Source: Winogradskyella sediminis (GTDB taxonomy: Bacteria; Bacteroidota; Bacteroidia; Flavobacteriales; Flavobacteriaceae). From it: 64,000 bases of DNA. The first letter of the stretch is position 1. Each line of letters opens with the position of its first letter. Both the position numbers and the translations under genes were made by a program. Shown piece by piece: positions 45,621 through 55,115 of this stretch. The stretch covers positions 1,148,728 through 1,212,727 of the forward strand of contig NZ_QUNH01000002.1 in NCBI RefSeq assembly GCF_003387355.1, written 5' to 3'. Under the pieces are notes generated by a model. That model worked only from the letters and a program-made list of their open reading frames with translations, ran no database searches and was not told the origin of the DNA.

Positions 45621-47702
45621 ATGAAAAACCTAATACTTATTTTATGTGTTTCGTTGTCTATAGGATACGTAACGGCACAAGAAAAAACAATTTCAGGCAC
45701 TGTAACTTCAGCAGCAGATGGCTTACCTTTACCAGGTGCAAGTATTATCATTAAAGGGACCACTAACGGTTCTCAAACAGATTTTGATGGTAATTTCAAA
45801 TTAAAAGCAAATGTTGGTGATATTATTGTAGTTAGCTATGTCGGTATGCAAACTCAAAATGTTACTATAGGTACTGCTTTAGTTTATAATATTGCACTTA
45901 AGTACGATAGTAATAACTTAGAGGAAGTCATTGTTATGGGTTATGGTACTTCACGAAGAGATTCTTACAAACATTATTCTAAACCAAAGCCTACTCTGGC
46001 ATCCAAACTCTCTGGGAAAGTAGCAGGTGTTACAATTCAAAATTCAAGTGGGACATCACCAAATATTGTTATAAGAGGAAGTGCGACAGCACGCTCAAAA
46101 GAACCGCTTTATATTCTAAATGAGCAACCAATTTCAGAAAGCGAGTTTCGAAAAATTAAAGCAGATAAAATTAAGCATATCGAAATTTTGAATGCTCTCC
46201 AAGGACATGCGGTGTATGGTTATAATGGTACAAAAGGTGTTATTATTTTAAGAACAAAAGGTCATAAAAACAAAGTCAATTTTGATGATATTGATAATTT
46301 TTTGAATGAATCTTATACTCAAATCGAAGAGAACATATTTAAGCGCACTAACCTTGCTGCTCTTTCGACGTTTTCAATAGATGTAGATAAAGCGGGTTAT
46401 AGTAATATAAGACGCATGATTAATAACGGAGAAACGATTCCACCAAATGCTGTAAAGCTTGAAGAAATGGTTAATTACTTTAATTATAATTATCCACAAC
46501 CTAAAGATGAACATCCATTTTCTATTAACACAGAAGTAGTTGCAACACCTTGGCACAAAAAGACGCAATTGGTTAGAATAGGATTGCAAGGCAAAACGTA
46601 CGATAATGATAAATTACCAGCGTCAAACTTAACATTTCTAATTGATGTTTCTGGCTCAATGAGTTCACAAAATAAATTACCGTTGTTAAAGAGTGCATTT
46701 AAACTGTTAGTAAATCAACTCCGTGAAAAAGATAAAGTCTCTATTGTAGTATATTCTGGTGCAGCAGGAGTTGTGTTAGAACCAACATCAGGGCATAAAA
46801 AGGAAGTCATAATTTCAGCATTAGATAATTTAAATGCTGGAGGGTCTACAGCTGGTGGTGAAGGTATTGAATTAGCATATAAATTAGCGGAAAAAAATTT
46901 CAAGAAAACCGGAAATAATCGCGTTATTCTAGCAACCGACGGTGATTTTAATGTAGGAGCTACAAGTGACGACGACATGCAAATCTTAATTGAAGAAAAG
47001 CGAAAGTCAGGTGTGTTTTTATCTGTTTTAGGTTTTGGATATGGAAACTATAAAGATTCAAAATTAGAAACCTTGGCTGATAAAGGAAATGGAAACCATG
47101 CATATATCGATAATATGCAGGAGGCACAAAAAGTATTCGGAAAGGAATTTGGAGGTACGTTATTTACAATTGCTAAAGATGTGAAAATTCAAGTAGAGTT
47201 TAATCCTAAAAAAGTACAAGCTTACCGATTAATAGGCTACGAAAACAGATTATTAGCAGATGAGGATTTTGTAGATGATACAAAGGATGCAGGTGAATTA
47301 GGAAGTGGCCATACAGTTACAGCGTTGTATGAGATTATTCCGACCGGAATAAGAAGTGATTATCTGAAAACAGTACCTGATTTAAAATATACAAAGTCTG
47401 ATGTTACTTCTAACTATGAGAATGAATTATTCACCGTAAAATTTAGATATAAAAGACCGAATGAAGATAAAAGTATTGAAATGATACACATTCAAAATAC
47501 AATGCTAACTACAGCATCTGATGATATGAATTTTGCTTCTGCTGTGGCATTATTTGGTATGCAGTTGAGGCAATCTAAATATTATAATAATGCGACATTA
47601 TCAAAAGTAATTGAATTAGCAGAACGAGGAAGGGGAGAGGATAATGAAGGGTATAGAGCAGAGTTTATTAGACTAGTAAAATCTTATGATAATCTAAACT
47701 AA
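45621..47702 (+). CDS. VWA-domain protein fused to a SusC-like N-terminus (CarbopepD_reg + TonB plug)
   Basis: 693 residues. A signal peptide (MKNLILILCVSLSIGYVTAQ) is followed by a carboxypeptidase-regulatory-like domain at about 22-100 (ISGTVTSAADGLPLPGASI), then a TonB-receptor plug-like segment at about 105-218 (LSGKVAGVTIQN, PNIVIRGSATAR, AVYGYNGTKGVIILRT). Instead of a beta-barrel it continues with the YfbK-type domain and a von Willebrand A domain at about 340-510 whose MIDAS motif is DVSGSMS, with ATDGDFNVG later. The C-terminus is the DUF3520-like region. Lacking the barrel, it cannot be a transporter. It probably acts in the periplasm or on the surface in protein contacts. A bidirectional terminator follows. 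Confidence 0.9.
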   Translation: MKNLILILCVSLSIGYVTAQEKTISGTVTSAADGLPLPGASIIIKGTTNGSQTDFDGNFKLKANVGDIIVVSYVGMQTQNVTIGTALVYNIALKYDSNNLEEVIVMGYGTSRRDSYKHYSKPKPTLASKLSGKVAGVTIQNSSGTSPNIVIRGSATARSKEPLYILNEQPISESEFRKIKADKIKHIEILNALQGHAVYGYNGTKGVIILRTKGHKNKVNFDDIDNFLNESYTQIEENIFKRTNLAALSTFSIDVDKAGYSNIRRMINNGETIPPNAVKLEEMVNYFNYNYPQPKDEHPFSINTEVVATPWHKKTQLVRIGLQGKTYDNDKLPASNLTFLIDVSGSMSSQNKLPLLKSAFKLLVNQLREKDKVSIVVYSGAAGVVLEPTSGHKKEVIISALDNLNAGGSTAGGEGIELAYKLAEKNFKKTGNNRVILATDGDFNVGATSDDDMQILIEEKRKSGVFLSVLGFGYGNYKDSKLETLADKGNGNHAYIDNMQEAQKVFGKEFGGTLFTIAKDVKIQVEFNPKKVQAYRLIGYENRLLADEDFVDDTKDAGELGSGHTVTALYEIIPTGIRSDYLKTVPDLKYTKSDVTSNYENELFTVKFRYKRPNEDKSIEMIHIQNTMLTTASDDMNFASAVALFGMQLRQSKYYNNATLSKVIELAERGRGEDNEGYRAEFIRLVKSYDNLN

Positions 47703-47730
47703 CCTAAATATCATAACCAGATAAAAACAA

Positions 47731-47765
47731 AAACCCAATGCAACGCATTGGGTTTTTGTTTTTAT
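47731..47765. terminator. Bidirectional terminator between convergent genes
   Basis: 10-bp perfect stem AAACCCAATG/CATTGGGTTT with a 5-base loop, A-rich before and T-rich after, serving the VWA gene on the plus strand and the OmpA gene on the minus strand. Confidence 0.88.
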
Positions 47766-47785
47766 ATCAAAATCTTCTAGAATTA

Positions 47786-48646
47786 TTATTCAGTACCCTC
47801 AGATAAATTTTTCATTTCATTTTCAACCATTTCATAGAATTGGTCTATTTTAGGCATTACAACGATACGTGTTCGTCTGTTTTTTGCCTTATTTTCTGCC
47901 GTATCATTTTCTACTAAAGGTACATAATGGCTACGTCCTGCAGCAATTAACTGTTGTGGGTTAACTTCTAAGCTCTCTAAAACTCTAACTACAGATGTCG
48001 CACGTTTTACACTTAAATCCCAGTTGTCCACTAACGGTGGTTTATTGTATGGTACATTATCTGTGTGCGACTCCACCATAGCTTCAAAATCTGGTTTACT
48101 ATTAATTACCTTAGCAACCTTAGCTAAAACATCTTTAGCTCTAGATGTTACAGTATAACTTCCACTCTTAAATAATAATTTATCAGCAATAGAAATAAAT
48201 ACTACACCTTTTTCTACATTAATTTCAATGTCTGGATCATTGATGCCAACAGCTTTTTTAAGGCTTGTTACAACAGCTAAGGTAACACTATCCTTTTTTG
48301 TTAAAGCATCTTGTAATCTTGTGATTTTTAAATCACGTTCTTTTAAGCTTTCTAAAGACTTCTCAAGATTCTCAGAACCTTTCTTAGTTAAAATAGTTAA
48401 ATCTCCTTTAGTATCAATTAAATCTTGGTTTGCCTTACGTAAATCTGCAAGTTGATCTTTCATTGTTTCCACTCGCGCATTAGCAGCAGCAACATCAGAT
48501 AAACAACTATTTAATTTAACCGTAGCCGTATTTAACAAATCTTGGGTTTCTTTGTGTTGTGCTTCAAGTGCTAAATAGTCTTTTTTAGACACGCAAGATG
48601 CTAAAAATACCATTGAGCAAACACTTAATAACATTAATTTTTTCAT
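47786..48646 (-). CDS. OmpA-family lipoprotein
   Basis: 286 residues. The signal peptide ends in the lipobox FLASC (14-18). A long coiled coil (about 25-120) leads to a C-terminal OmpA peptidoglycan-binding domain with VESHTDNVPYNK, RATSVVRVLESL, AGRSHYVPL and NRRTRIVVMPK. It should tether the outer membrane to the cell wall. A minus-strand TAATTTTG element is at 48684-48691, about 38 bases upstream. Confidence 0.94.
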   Translation of the reverse strand: MKKLMLLSVCSMVFLASCVSKKDYLALEAQHKETQDLLNTATVKLNSCLSDVAAANARVETMKDQLADLRKANQDLIDTKGDLTILTKKGSENLEKSLESLKERDLKITRLQDALTKKDSVTLAVVTSLKKAVGINDPDIEINVEKGVVFISIADKLLFKSGSYTVTSRAKDVLAKVAKVINSKPDFEAMVESHTDNVPYNKPPLVDNWDLSVKRATSVVRVLESLEVNPQQLIAAGRSHYVPLVENDTAENKAKNRRTRIVVMPKIDQFYEMVENEMKNLSEGTE

Positions 48647-48750
48647 AATTGAACTCTAGTTTATATTGTTAAGTTTAACATAACAAAATTATGCAAAACA
48701 AAAGTGAGGTAGACATGGATTAACAGAAATTTTAACACTTTTATAAATAA

Positions 48751-49743
48751 TTAAAAGACCTTTCGCTTTTTTACAAAATAAGACCAAACAATAGACTCAG
48801 TTTTGTAATAACCAGAGCGTTTAGGTCTTTGTTTTCGTTGTTTTATTAGTCGTGGTAAATTGCTATAAAATGAGAAATGTGCTTTTAATATGGCAAAGAA
48901 AAATGTAGGTTTTAACTGAAATAGATAACGTAAACCAGCAATGCCATCTAAGACCATTTTAAATAGAACCCTAAATAGTACATGCTTATCGGTATGTTTT
49001 ACTAGTGTATATAGGCTATTTCTAAAATTGAGGTATGTTTTTTTAGCATTGGTATTACTTAATGTGGCTCCACCAACATGAAATACGGTAGAGTCGCTCA
49101 CATATTTAGTGGTATAATTAGAATTGAAGGCATTCCAGCACAAATCAATTTCTTCCATATGTGCAAAATAAGTTTCATCAAAGCCATTAAGACTTTTAAA
49201 AACCTCATTTCTTATAAAAAAACAAGCGCCTGAAGCCCAAAATATAGTTGTAGAATTGTTGTATTGCCCATGGTCTTTCTCAATAGTATCGAAAATACGC
49301 CCTCTGCAATAGGGGTAACCATACTTGTCTATAAATCCTCCGGCAGCACCAGCATATTCAAAATACGATTTATTGTTATAATCTAAAATTTTAGGTTGTA
49401 TAATTGCTGTATTAGCTTCATGGTTAAAAGTAAAAACAATTGGTTGAAGCCAATTTTTAGTAACTTCAATATCGCTATTGAGTAAACAGAGTAGCGGCTC
49501 TTTAACGTGTTTTAGAGCGTCATTATAGCCTTTGGCGTATCCTCCATTTTCGGTGTTGCAAATAAGTTTTACTGTAGGATAATGTTGCGAAATATACTCC
49601 ACAGAATTATCCGTTGAGGCGTTATCAGCGACATAAATTACCGCATCATCCGAAAATTTAATGACAGAAGGTAAAAACTTTTTAAGTAAAGCTTTTCCAT
49701 TCCAGTTTAAAATAACAATCGCTAAGTCTTTGGTTTGCAGCAT
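48751..49743 (-). CDS. Glycosyltransferase family 2
   Basis: 330 residues, GT-A fold: VILNWNGKALLKKFLPSV, VADNASTDNSVEYI and LLNSDIEVT with the DxD-like metal site. GACFFIRNEVFKSLNGFDETYFAHMEEIDLCWNA is the acceptor-side block of the rhamnosyltransferase-like subgroup. The C-terminal part holds amphipathic helices. Its ATG directly follows the stop of the upstream gene (49744-50196), so the two form an operon. Target glycan unknown. Confidence 0.92.
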   Translation of the reverse strand: MLQTKDLAIVILNWNGKALLKKFLPSVIKFSDDAVIYVADNASTDNSVEYISQHYPTVKLICNTENGGYAKGYNDALKHVKEPLLCLLNSDIEVTKNWLQPIVFTFNHEANTAIIQPKILDYNNKSYFEYAGAAGGFIDKYGYPYCRGRIFDTIEKDHGQYNNSTTIFWASGACFFIRNEVFKSLNGFDETYFAHMEEIDLCWNAFNSNYTTKYVSDSTVFHVGGATLSNTNAKKTYLNFRNSLYTLVKHTDKHVLFRVLFKMVLDGIAGLRYLFQLKPTFFFAILKAHFSFYSNLPRLIKQRKQRPKRSGYYKTESIVWSYFVKKRKVF

Positions 49744-50196
49744 TTACTCTTGGTTATAATTAGGAATGTCTTTTAAGAACGATAACCGTTCGGCCTTCAT
49801 ATCAATTTCACAATAATAATGATTTAAACCATTAGTAACCATTAAATACGAAGCATTTAATGCCATATTATAACGTGCAATTTGATCGAAAGTTGTTTGG
49901 TCTATTGCTATAGTATCAGATTTACACTCCACGATTAAGTGAATACTACCATCAGGATTAAAAACAACAATATCGTAGCGTTTTTTTAAGCCATTTATAA
50001 TCAGTTCTTTTTCAACATTTATTAATGATTTTGGGTAATTTTTTACCGATATCAGATAGTGTACACAGTGTTGTCTCACCCATTCTTCAGGTTGAAGAAT
50101 GATGAATTTTTTCCGAATAACATCAAAAATAGAAACTTTATTTTCTGTACTTTTGAATCGGTATTCAAACTTAGGAAAGTTGAGTTCTTGAAACAC
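49744..50196 (-). CDS. HsdR_N-type PD-(D/E)XK nuclease-like single-domain protein
   Basis: 150 residues starting at GTG 50196. RYDIVVFNPDGSIHLIVECKSD is the D-x(n)-ECK motif of the restriction-enzyme-type HsdR N-terminal nuclease domain. This stand-alone form is common in Bacteroidota beside holA, as here, and is not part of a restriction system: no HsdM or HsdS is near. A role in DNA repair or replication is possible. A perfect -7 element (50217-50224) lies 20 bases upstream. Confidence 0.88.
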   Translation of the reverse strand: MFQELNFPKFEYRFKSTENKVSIFDVIRKKFIILQPEEWVRQHCVHYLISVKNYPKSLINVEKELIINGLKKRYDIVVFNPDGSIHLIVECKSDTIAIDQTTFDQIARYNMALNASYLMVTNGLNHYYCEIDMKAERLSFLKDIPNYNQE

Positions 50197-50216
50197 TGAG
50201 AATCGTTAATTTTTTT

Positions 50217-50224
50217 CAAAGTTA
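50217..50224 (-). promoter_or_regulatory. -7 element (TAACTTTG) of the HsdR_N-GT2 operon
   Basis: A perfect minus-strand TAnnTTTG. A TTG lies about 20 bases further upstream, so both promoter boxes are present. Confidence 0.6.
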
Positions 50225-50342
50225 AAGGAGAATACCACAAAACACAATTTTCGATTATCAAAATTCAAATTATTTAATAGGAGCTTTTTGAAATTTGGAA
50301 TTTTTTCCGATATCAAAAAGTAATTGACATTAAACGCATATT

Positions 50343-51350
50343 TTGGACGACGTAAAACAACTAGTAGGCGCAATACAGAAAGGAGATATAAAGCCCATTT
50401 ATTTTTTAATGGGTGAGGAAGCTTATTATATAGATAAGATTTCAGATTATATTGAAGAGCATGTTTTGGATGATAGCGAAAAAGGCTTTAACCAAATGGT
50501 ACTTTATGGTCGTGATATTACAATAGATGATATTGTGAGCAATGCCAAACGATACCCAATGATGGCAGAACGCCAAGTGGTTATTGTAAAGGAAGCTCAA
50601 GATTTGAGCAGAACAATAGAGCAGTTGGCTAAATATGCTGCAAATCCGCAACCGTCTACAGTATTAGTGCTAAATTATAAGTACAAAAAGATTGATAAAA
50701 GAAAGGCGTTATATAAAGCTATTAATAAAAATGGTGGTATTGTTTTTGAAAGCAAAAAAATGTACGAAAACCAAGTTGCTGACTGGATTAGACGTGTTTT
50801 AGCAGGACAAAATTATAATATTTCACCAAAAGCCGCCCAGATGTTAGTTGAGTTTCTCGGTACAGATCTCGGTAAGATTGATAATGAACTAAATAAGCTG
50901 AAAATTGTATTACCTGAAGGGACACAAATAACACCAGAACATATAGAAGAAAATATAGGGATCAGTAAAGATTTCAATAATTTTGAATTAAGAAAAGCTG
51001 TAGGTGAACGAAATGTTTTAAAAGCGCATCAAATTGCAAAATACTTTGCAGAAAATCCTAAGGATAATCCAATCGTGGTATCCGTGGCCTTACTTTTTAA
51101 ATTCTTTTCAGATTTATTACATCTTCATGGCATGTCTGATAAAAACCCCAGAAGTGTCGCTTCTGCATTAAGAGTAAATCCCTATTTTGTAAACGAATAT
51201 ATTGCTGCTGCAAGACAGTATCCTATGAAAAAAGTAAGTTATATTATTGGCTTATTGCGCGAAACTGATGTACAAAGTAAAGGTGTAGGCGCTAAATCGG
51301 TACCTCAGGGAGATTTACTTAAAGAGTTGTTGGTTAAAATTTTAGGGTAA
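50343..51350 (+). CDS. holA: DNA polymerase III subunit delta
   Basis: 335 residues. MDDVKQLVGAIQKGDIKPIYFLMGEEAYYIDKISDYI is the typical N-terminus; later AKRYPMMAERQVVIVKEAQDL and the C-terminal collar domain (LLFKFFSDLLHLHG). HolA opens the sliding clamp in the clamp-loader complex. The start is TTG at 50343. The frame has a stop at 50331-50333 and no ATG near the right place; the TTG corresponds to the usual first Met. A rare start codon on an essential low-copy protein fits low translation. Confidence 0.93.
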   Translation: MDDVKQLVGAIQKGDIKPIYFLMGEEAYYIDKISDYIEEHVLDDSEKGFNQMVLYGRDITIDDIVSNAKRYPMMAERQVVIVKEAQDLSRTIEQLAKYAANPQPSTVLVLNYKYKKIDKRKALYKAINKNGGIVFESKKMYENQVADWIRRVLAGQNYNISPKAAQMLVEFLGTDLGKIDNELNKLKIVLPEGTQITPEHIEENIGISKDFNNFELRKAVGERNVLKAHQIAKYFAENPKDNPIVVSVALLFKFFSDLLHLHGMSDKNPRSVASALRVNPYFVNEYIAAARQYPMKKVSYIIGLLRETDVQSKGVGAKSVPQGDLLKELLVKILG

Positions 51351-51364
51351 CAACTAGTAACTTT

Positions 51365-52444
51365 CTATAATTTTAAATATTTTATGGCGAGTTGGTTTAA
51401 TTTCAATTTTAGATAACCAGAAACTTTAGGTTCGTAGTATTTTGTAAGATAATAGGAGAAACTGAGCATAAAGATTATCGTAGAAATAACCACGAAATAC
51501 TTATTTGAATCATTACCAAAGTGATTGAATATAATATAGCCAATTTTCTGATGAATTAAATACAGTGGGTAAGTCAGCATACCTATTGTAACAAATTTTG
51601 AAGAATTTAAACGCTTCAATTTATTGCAAGCGACGAGTATCATAAGCAAATAAAATACGATGATGATTCCACTGGATATTTCTGGTGAAAATTCAAGATT
51701 AAAATGTCTTGCTTTTCTTGCGGTTTCTATTATAGTATGATTTACGGATACTATTACTGAGATTAATAGGAGTAAGCCATACTTTAGGTTTAAGTGACTC
51801 TTATAAATTTGATAGAATATAATACCGGCTATAAAATAAGAGCTCCAGTCTAAAATAAACACAGATTTCGCTAGTCTAAAAATATAATAATCATAGAAAA
51901 AAAGATATAAAACGGACATTGTTAGCCAGGTATAAATTAAATAATCGAGTTTTATTTCCTTTAATTTATTTAAGACTAAATATGTGCCAATTATAAAAAT
52001 ATAGAACTTCATTTCTATAAATAAAGTCCAGTATACACCATCAATACTTTCGATACCAATGTAATTTTGAAACATGGTAAGGTTGTAAAGAAATTGACTT
52101 ATTTCTGCTGTAAATCTTGGTGCTCCAAATAATAGAATTACTATAAAAGTAATTAGCACGCTAGTCCAATACATAGGATATAACCTTGAAATTCTTGAAA
52201 TCACAAATTTTACAATAGATCTATCTTTAATTGAAAGTGAAATAACAAACCCACTTATTATGAAAAAGATATTGATGCCTAAAAATCCATATTTAAAATA
52301 GTCAGTGAGTGCACTAAAACTTAAGTCAGATAAATGGTCTGCCGTAAAACCTCTAAATAAATAATGATAAAGCATTACCACAAGGGCAGCTATAAATCTA
52401 AATAAGTCTAACTGATAGATTCGTTTAATTACGTTTTGCGACAC
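51365..52444 (-). CDS. Acyltransferase family 3 (OafA/YrhL-like) membrane protein
   Basis: 359 residues and about ten membrane helices, starting at GTG 52444. IYQLDLFRFIAALVVMLYHY contains the conserved catalytic-type His, and NIFFIISGFVISLSI and DGVYWTLFIEMKFYIF are the other signatures. Such proteins O-acetylate surface polysaccharides or lipids. Its stop is 15 bases from that of holA (convergent). Confidence 0.92.
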   Translation of the reverse strand: MSQNVIKRIYQLDLFRFIAALVVMLYHYLFRGFTADHLSDLSFSALTDYFKYGFLGINIFFIISGFVISLSIKDRSIVKFVISRISRLYPMYWTSVLITFIVILLFGAPRFTAEISQFLYNLTMFQNYIGIESIDGVYWTLFIEMKFYIFIIGTYLVLNKLKEIKLDYLIYTWLTMSVLYLFFYDYYIFRLAKSVFILDWSSYFIAGIIFYQIYKSHLNLKYGLLLLISVIVSVNHTIIETARKARHFNLEFSPEISSGIIIVFYLLMILVACNKLKRLNSSKFVTIGMLTYPLYLIHQKIGYIIFNHFGNDSNKYFVVISTIIFMLSFSYYLTKYYEPKVSGYLKLKLNQLAIKYLKL

Positions 52445-52493
52445 GCTTTTATTCTTAATTGTTCAATTTTATTTAAGCTAGTAATAAAAATTA

Positions 52494-52519
52494 AAGCCTT
52501 ACTGAATTGAATAAGGCTT
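52494..52519 (-). terminator. Terminator of the peroxiredoxin gene
   Basis: 8-bp perfect stem AAGCCTTA/TAAGGCTT, 10-base loop, then a T-rich run on the minus strand, 25 bases past the stop. Confidence 0.75.
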
Positions 52520-52543
52520 AATTTTATAAAAAATGCAAAAATA

Positions 52544-53194
52544 TTAAGAAAGTGATTTTAAAGCTTCAATAATATCATCTGGTTCAGAGCGAGTTCTGTA
52601 ATCGACATTGACATAATTCCATATTACAACACCATCTTTACTTAATATAAATGTGGCAGGAATTGGCAATATATTTTTATTACCATTGTTTATGTTTTCT
52701 AAATCGAGTTTACGATCTACTCGCATATGTTCCATTAAAAAATCCGGGACTTCCCAAGCCACACCATATGCTGATGCCACTTTTGCATCTTGATCTGATA
52801 AAACGATAAAATCCATTTTACTAATTTCATTTTCCGTCATTGAGCCATCTGGAACTTCTGGACTAATAGCAATTAAGTTGGCTCCCAAAGCTTTAATCTC
52901 ATCTAATTTAGCTTGTAAAGCTCTTAATTGTAAGTTGCAATATGGGCACCAACTACCACGGTAAAAAGTAACAACTACTGGACCTTTATGTAAAAGAGTT
53001 GATAATGAAATTATATCTCCGTTTGCATCCGGAAGATTAAAATCTGGAGCGTTTTCTCCAATTTTAATGGCCTTTTCCCCTGGTTTAAAAGCTTTGGCTT
53101 TAAGGATTATGTCATCGACCCCTTGCATAAATTCGGGTTTTGCTTTTCGGCCTTGTGCGATTTTAGCGTCAGTTTGTTCTTTTAATGTTTTCAT
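52544..53194 (-). CDS. Peroxiredoxin-like AhpC/TSA family protein
   Basis: 216 residues, thioredoxin fold. VVVTFYRGSWCPYCNLQLRALQ carries the peroxidatic-position Cys and a second Cys three residues on (CPYC). IAISPEVPD and VIWNYVNVDYRTR follow. It probably reduces peroxides or acts as a thiol oxidoreductase in the cytoplasm. It is the last core-genome gene: the IS element begins only 38 bases upstream of its start and probably disturbs its promoter region. Confidence 0.92.
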   Translation of the reverse strand: MKTLKEQTDAKIAQGRKAKPEFMQGVDDIILKAKAFKPGEKAIKIGENAPDFNLPDANGDIISLSTLLHKGPVVVTFYRGSWCPYCNLQLRALQAKLDEIKALGANLIAISPEVPDGSMTENEISKMDFIVLSDQDAKVASAYGVAWEVPDFLMEHMRVDRKLDLENINNGNKNILPIPATFILSKDGVVIWNYVNVDYRTRSEPDDIIEALKSLS

Positions 53195-53281
53195 TAATAT
53201 CTAGGACTAATAATATTAGGTTTTTGCTAAGTGTATTATACTGAAATAGGTTGACTCTTTTTTAGTTAAAATTTCCCGTTC

Positions 53282-54090
53282 TTAAATCGTTAGTTCAGGT
53301 AAATTTACTTTATTTTTTCGATACGACTTGTATTTGATATTAGTATTTAAATGTACTTCTGCTGGTTTTGTTAATTCCAAGCTAAAATGGGTTCTTAAAT
53401 TGTTATAAATATAGACTGCTTGCTCCGTCATTTTTTGAGCTATTTCTGTATTTTTAATCGTTTGTTTTAATCCATATTCATATTTCAACGTTCTATTAAT
53501 TCGTTCTGCTACAGCATTTTCATAAGGGTCGTATTGTTTAGTCATACTCATTATGATATTGTTGTCTTCAGCAACAGTTGTATACTTAGGATTGCAGTAT
53601 TGAAAACCTCTGTCCGAATGATGAATAAGCTTTTGATTGGGGTATTTTCTGTTTTTAATGGCCATAGCGAGTGCATCGGTGCAAAGTGATGTTCTCATAT
53701 GGTTATTTAGTTTGTAGCCCATAATCTTTTTAGAATAAGCATCTGTAACAATAGCTAAATAATTATGACCGTATTGTGTTTTAATGTAAGTTATATCGCT
53801 AACCCAAAGTTGTTCAGGACTAGTAGGGACGTGGTCTTTTACCAGGTTCTTATATTTTTTGTACATATGGTTTGAGTTTGTCGTTGTGATGTAATTTTTA
53901 GTTTTAGGAATCAAATGATTATTAAGTCTGAGGAAGCGATAGAACTTGTCTCTGCCCATCTTAATATTAGCCTTATTAAAATCTGCTTTAAGTTCTGCAT
54001 GTAGCTTAATCCGACCAGTTTTAGAGCTTACTTTTTTTCGGTAGTCCTTAACTATTTTGGTTAGTTTTTGATGGTCTACTTCTTGTTTTT
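53282..54090 (-). pseudogene. IS3-family transposase OrfB (copy 1), damaged
   Basis: The integrase core is intact from about 53959 down: WVSDITYIK, LIHHSDRGFQYC and NAVAERINRTLKYEYG hold the DDE residues. Upstream, the frame stays open to a stop codon at about 54091 where the intact copy has the frameshift window. No functional OrfAB fusion can be made, so it is a pseudogene. Confidence 0.85.
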
Positions 54091-54099
54091 ATTGGGTTT

Positions 54100-54668
54100 T
54101 GAGTCTTTTGTAAAAGGCTTGTTTAGATATCCCACTTGAGTGAAGCAGATGCACGAACACTTATATAAATAATAGAAATATTGTGAGTAAAACATCCATA
54201 GAGCCATTTTCTTTTATACGCTGTTTTTTCTTTAGCTCTATCTCTTTTGCTAATGTTTTATTCGTTTTGATTATATTAAATAAATAGGTACTCATGCATA
54301 TGCTTCGCTCAAGTGGACAATGACTTTTTTGACATATCGACGCCAGTAATAAGTTCCATATCCGCGATAATGTCCTGTTGAAAGTCTTTTTGAAACTCAA
54401 GTTCTTCAATCTTTTCCTTTAATCTTTTAATTTACTCATTATTTTCTATTTCAAAGGTATTCGTGATGTGCTTCGCAGTTCATCGTTTTTACTCATACCT
54501 GTATTTTCTTAACCAATAGGAAATAGTTGTTCTGGGAACGTCGTATTTTTTAGAAGCTTGGTTGTTGGGTAGCTGACAATTTAAGATTTGGTCAACGACT
54601 AAAAGTTTGGTTTCTAAAGTGGCTTTTTGGTAGCTTTTTTTTCGCCAGTGTTCATTTTGTGTTTTCAT
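54100..54668 (-). pseudogene. IS3-family OrfA (copy 1), interrupted by three short inserts
   Basis: The start matches the intact OrfA (MKTQNEHWRKK at 54668), but the frame is broken by three inserts of about 50-60 bases and by smaller gaps. Pieces such as the Glu/Lys-rich coiled coil and the HTH can still be recognised. The inserts share a core GTRYTCRTGCAT and GCTTCRCTCAAGTG, one of them inverted. Confidence 0.8.
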
Positions 54669-54722
54669 AAGTGACTATAATTAAAGGTTTAATTTTTAGT
54701 CAACGTATTTCAGGAAAGTACA

Positions 54723-54947
54723 ATTAAATTTCCCTCCGTTTCCACTTCCAGTTAAAAAGTCGACTATTACGCTCAAAACTGAAATCAGCCAATCAGTCCG
54801 TTCAGAGTTCAATTCCGCACTTTTTATTTCAGTGTATGAGTAAGTTCCGTTATTTTTCGGTTCGGAAGCATCAATGACATTAAATTCATCCGTATTCAAG
54901 ATAAATTTTAATTCAGGTTTATTTCTCAATTCAACAGTTTCTGTCAT
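54723..54947 (-). pseudogene. Truncated cassette gene (small unknown protein)
   Basis: Starts at ATG 54947 (MTETVELRNKPELKFILNTDEF) and is open to the IS end at 54722; the last residues and stop of the apparent ORF (to 54696) come from the IS. The sequence has a mixed strand/helix pattern with ERTDWLISVLSVIVDFLTGSG and looks like a small PH-like or membrane-associated domain. I do not recognise it further. Its 3' part and its 3' repeat are lost. The 5' cassette end (GTTGTGTGTA then A) fits the rule of the others. Confidence 0.7.
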
Positions 54948-54976
54948 TCAGCGTTCTGATTTTTTAACTTACACAC

Positions 54977-55103
54977 AACGTGTTTGTGTATGGTTAGTTG
55001 CGTGGTTAAGCAACTAAGTTAGCAAACTTTTACGAACCTGTGAATATTCCGCAGGAATATTCGCAAGTAGGGAAGAACCTAGCAATTAATTATACACGGT
55101 GTT
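54977..55103. repeat. attC-like repeat R1
   Basis: 127 bp from AAC to GTT. The outer arms form the 16-bp stem (GTGTATGG... with ...TTATACAC). The central stem is GAATATTCC/GGAATATTC. It separates the truncated cassette from the toxin-antitoxin cassette. Confidence 0.85.
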
Positions 55104-55115
55104 GGCAACTGGCTT

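Larger units (their letters stand above)
53232..54722 (-). mobile_element. Degenerate IS3-family element, copy 1
   Basis: The ends are imperfect inverted repeats sharing CTGAAATA-GTTGACT (left 53232-53256, right 54698-54722), starting TG and ending CA. It is homologous to the intact copy at 57962-59317 but 135 bases longer, because three short inserts (about 54135-54188, 54259-54318, 54431-54478) break orfA. The flanks (AAG left, ATT right) show no target duplication. The left side is the core chromosome and the right side is the middle of a cassette gene. So the element marks a deletion junction between chromosome and array. Confidence 0.88.

Noticed and set aside
49744..50196. Part of a type I restriction system
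   Set aside because: Only the HsdR_N-like nuclease domain is present, with no methylase or specificity gene; this stand-alone form is usual beside holA.
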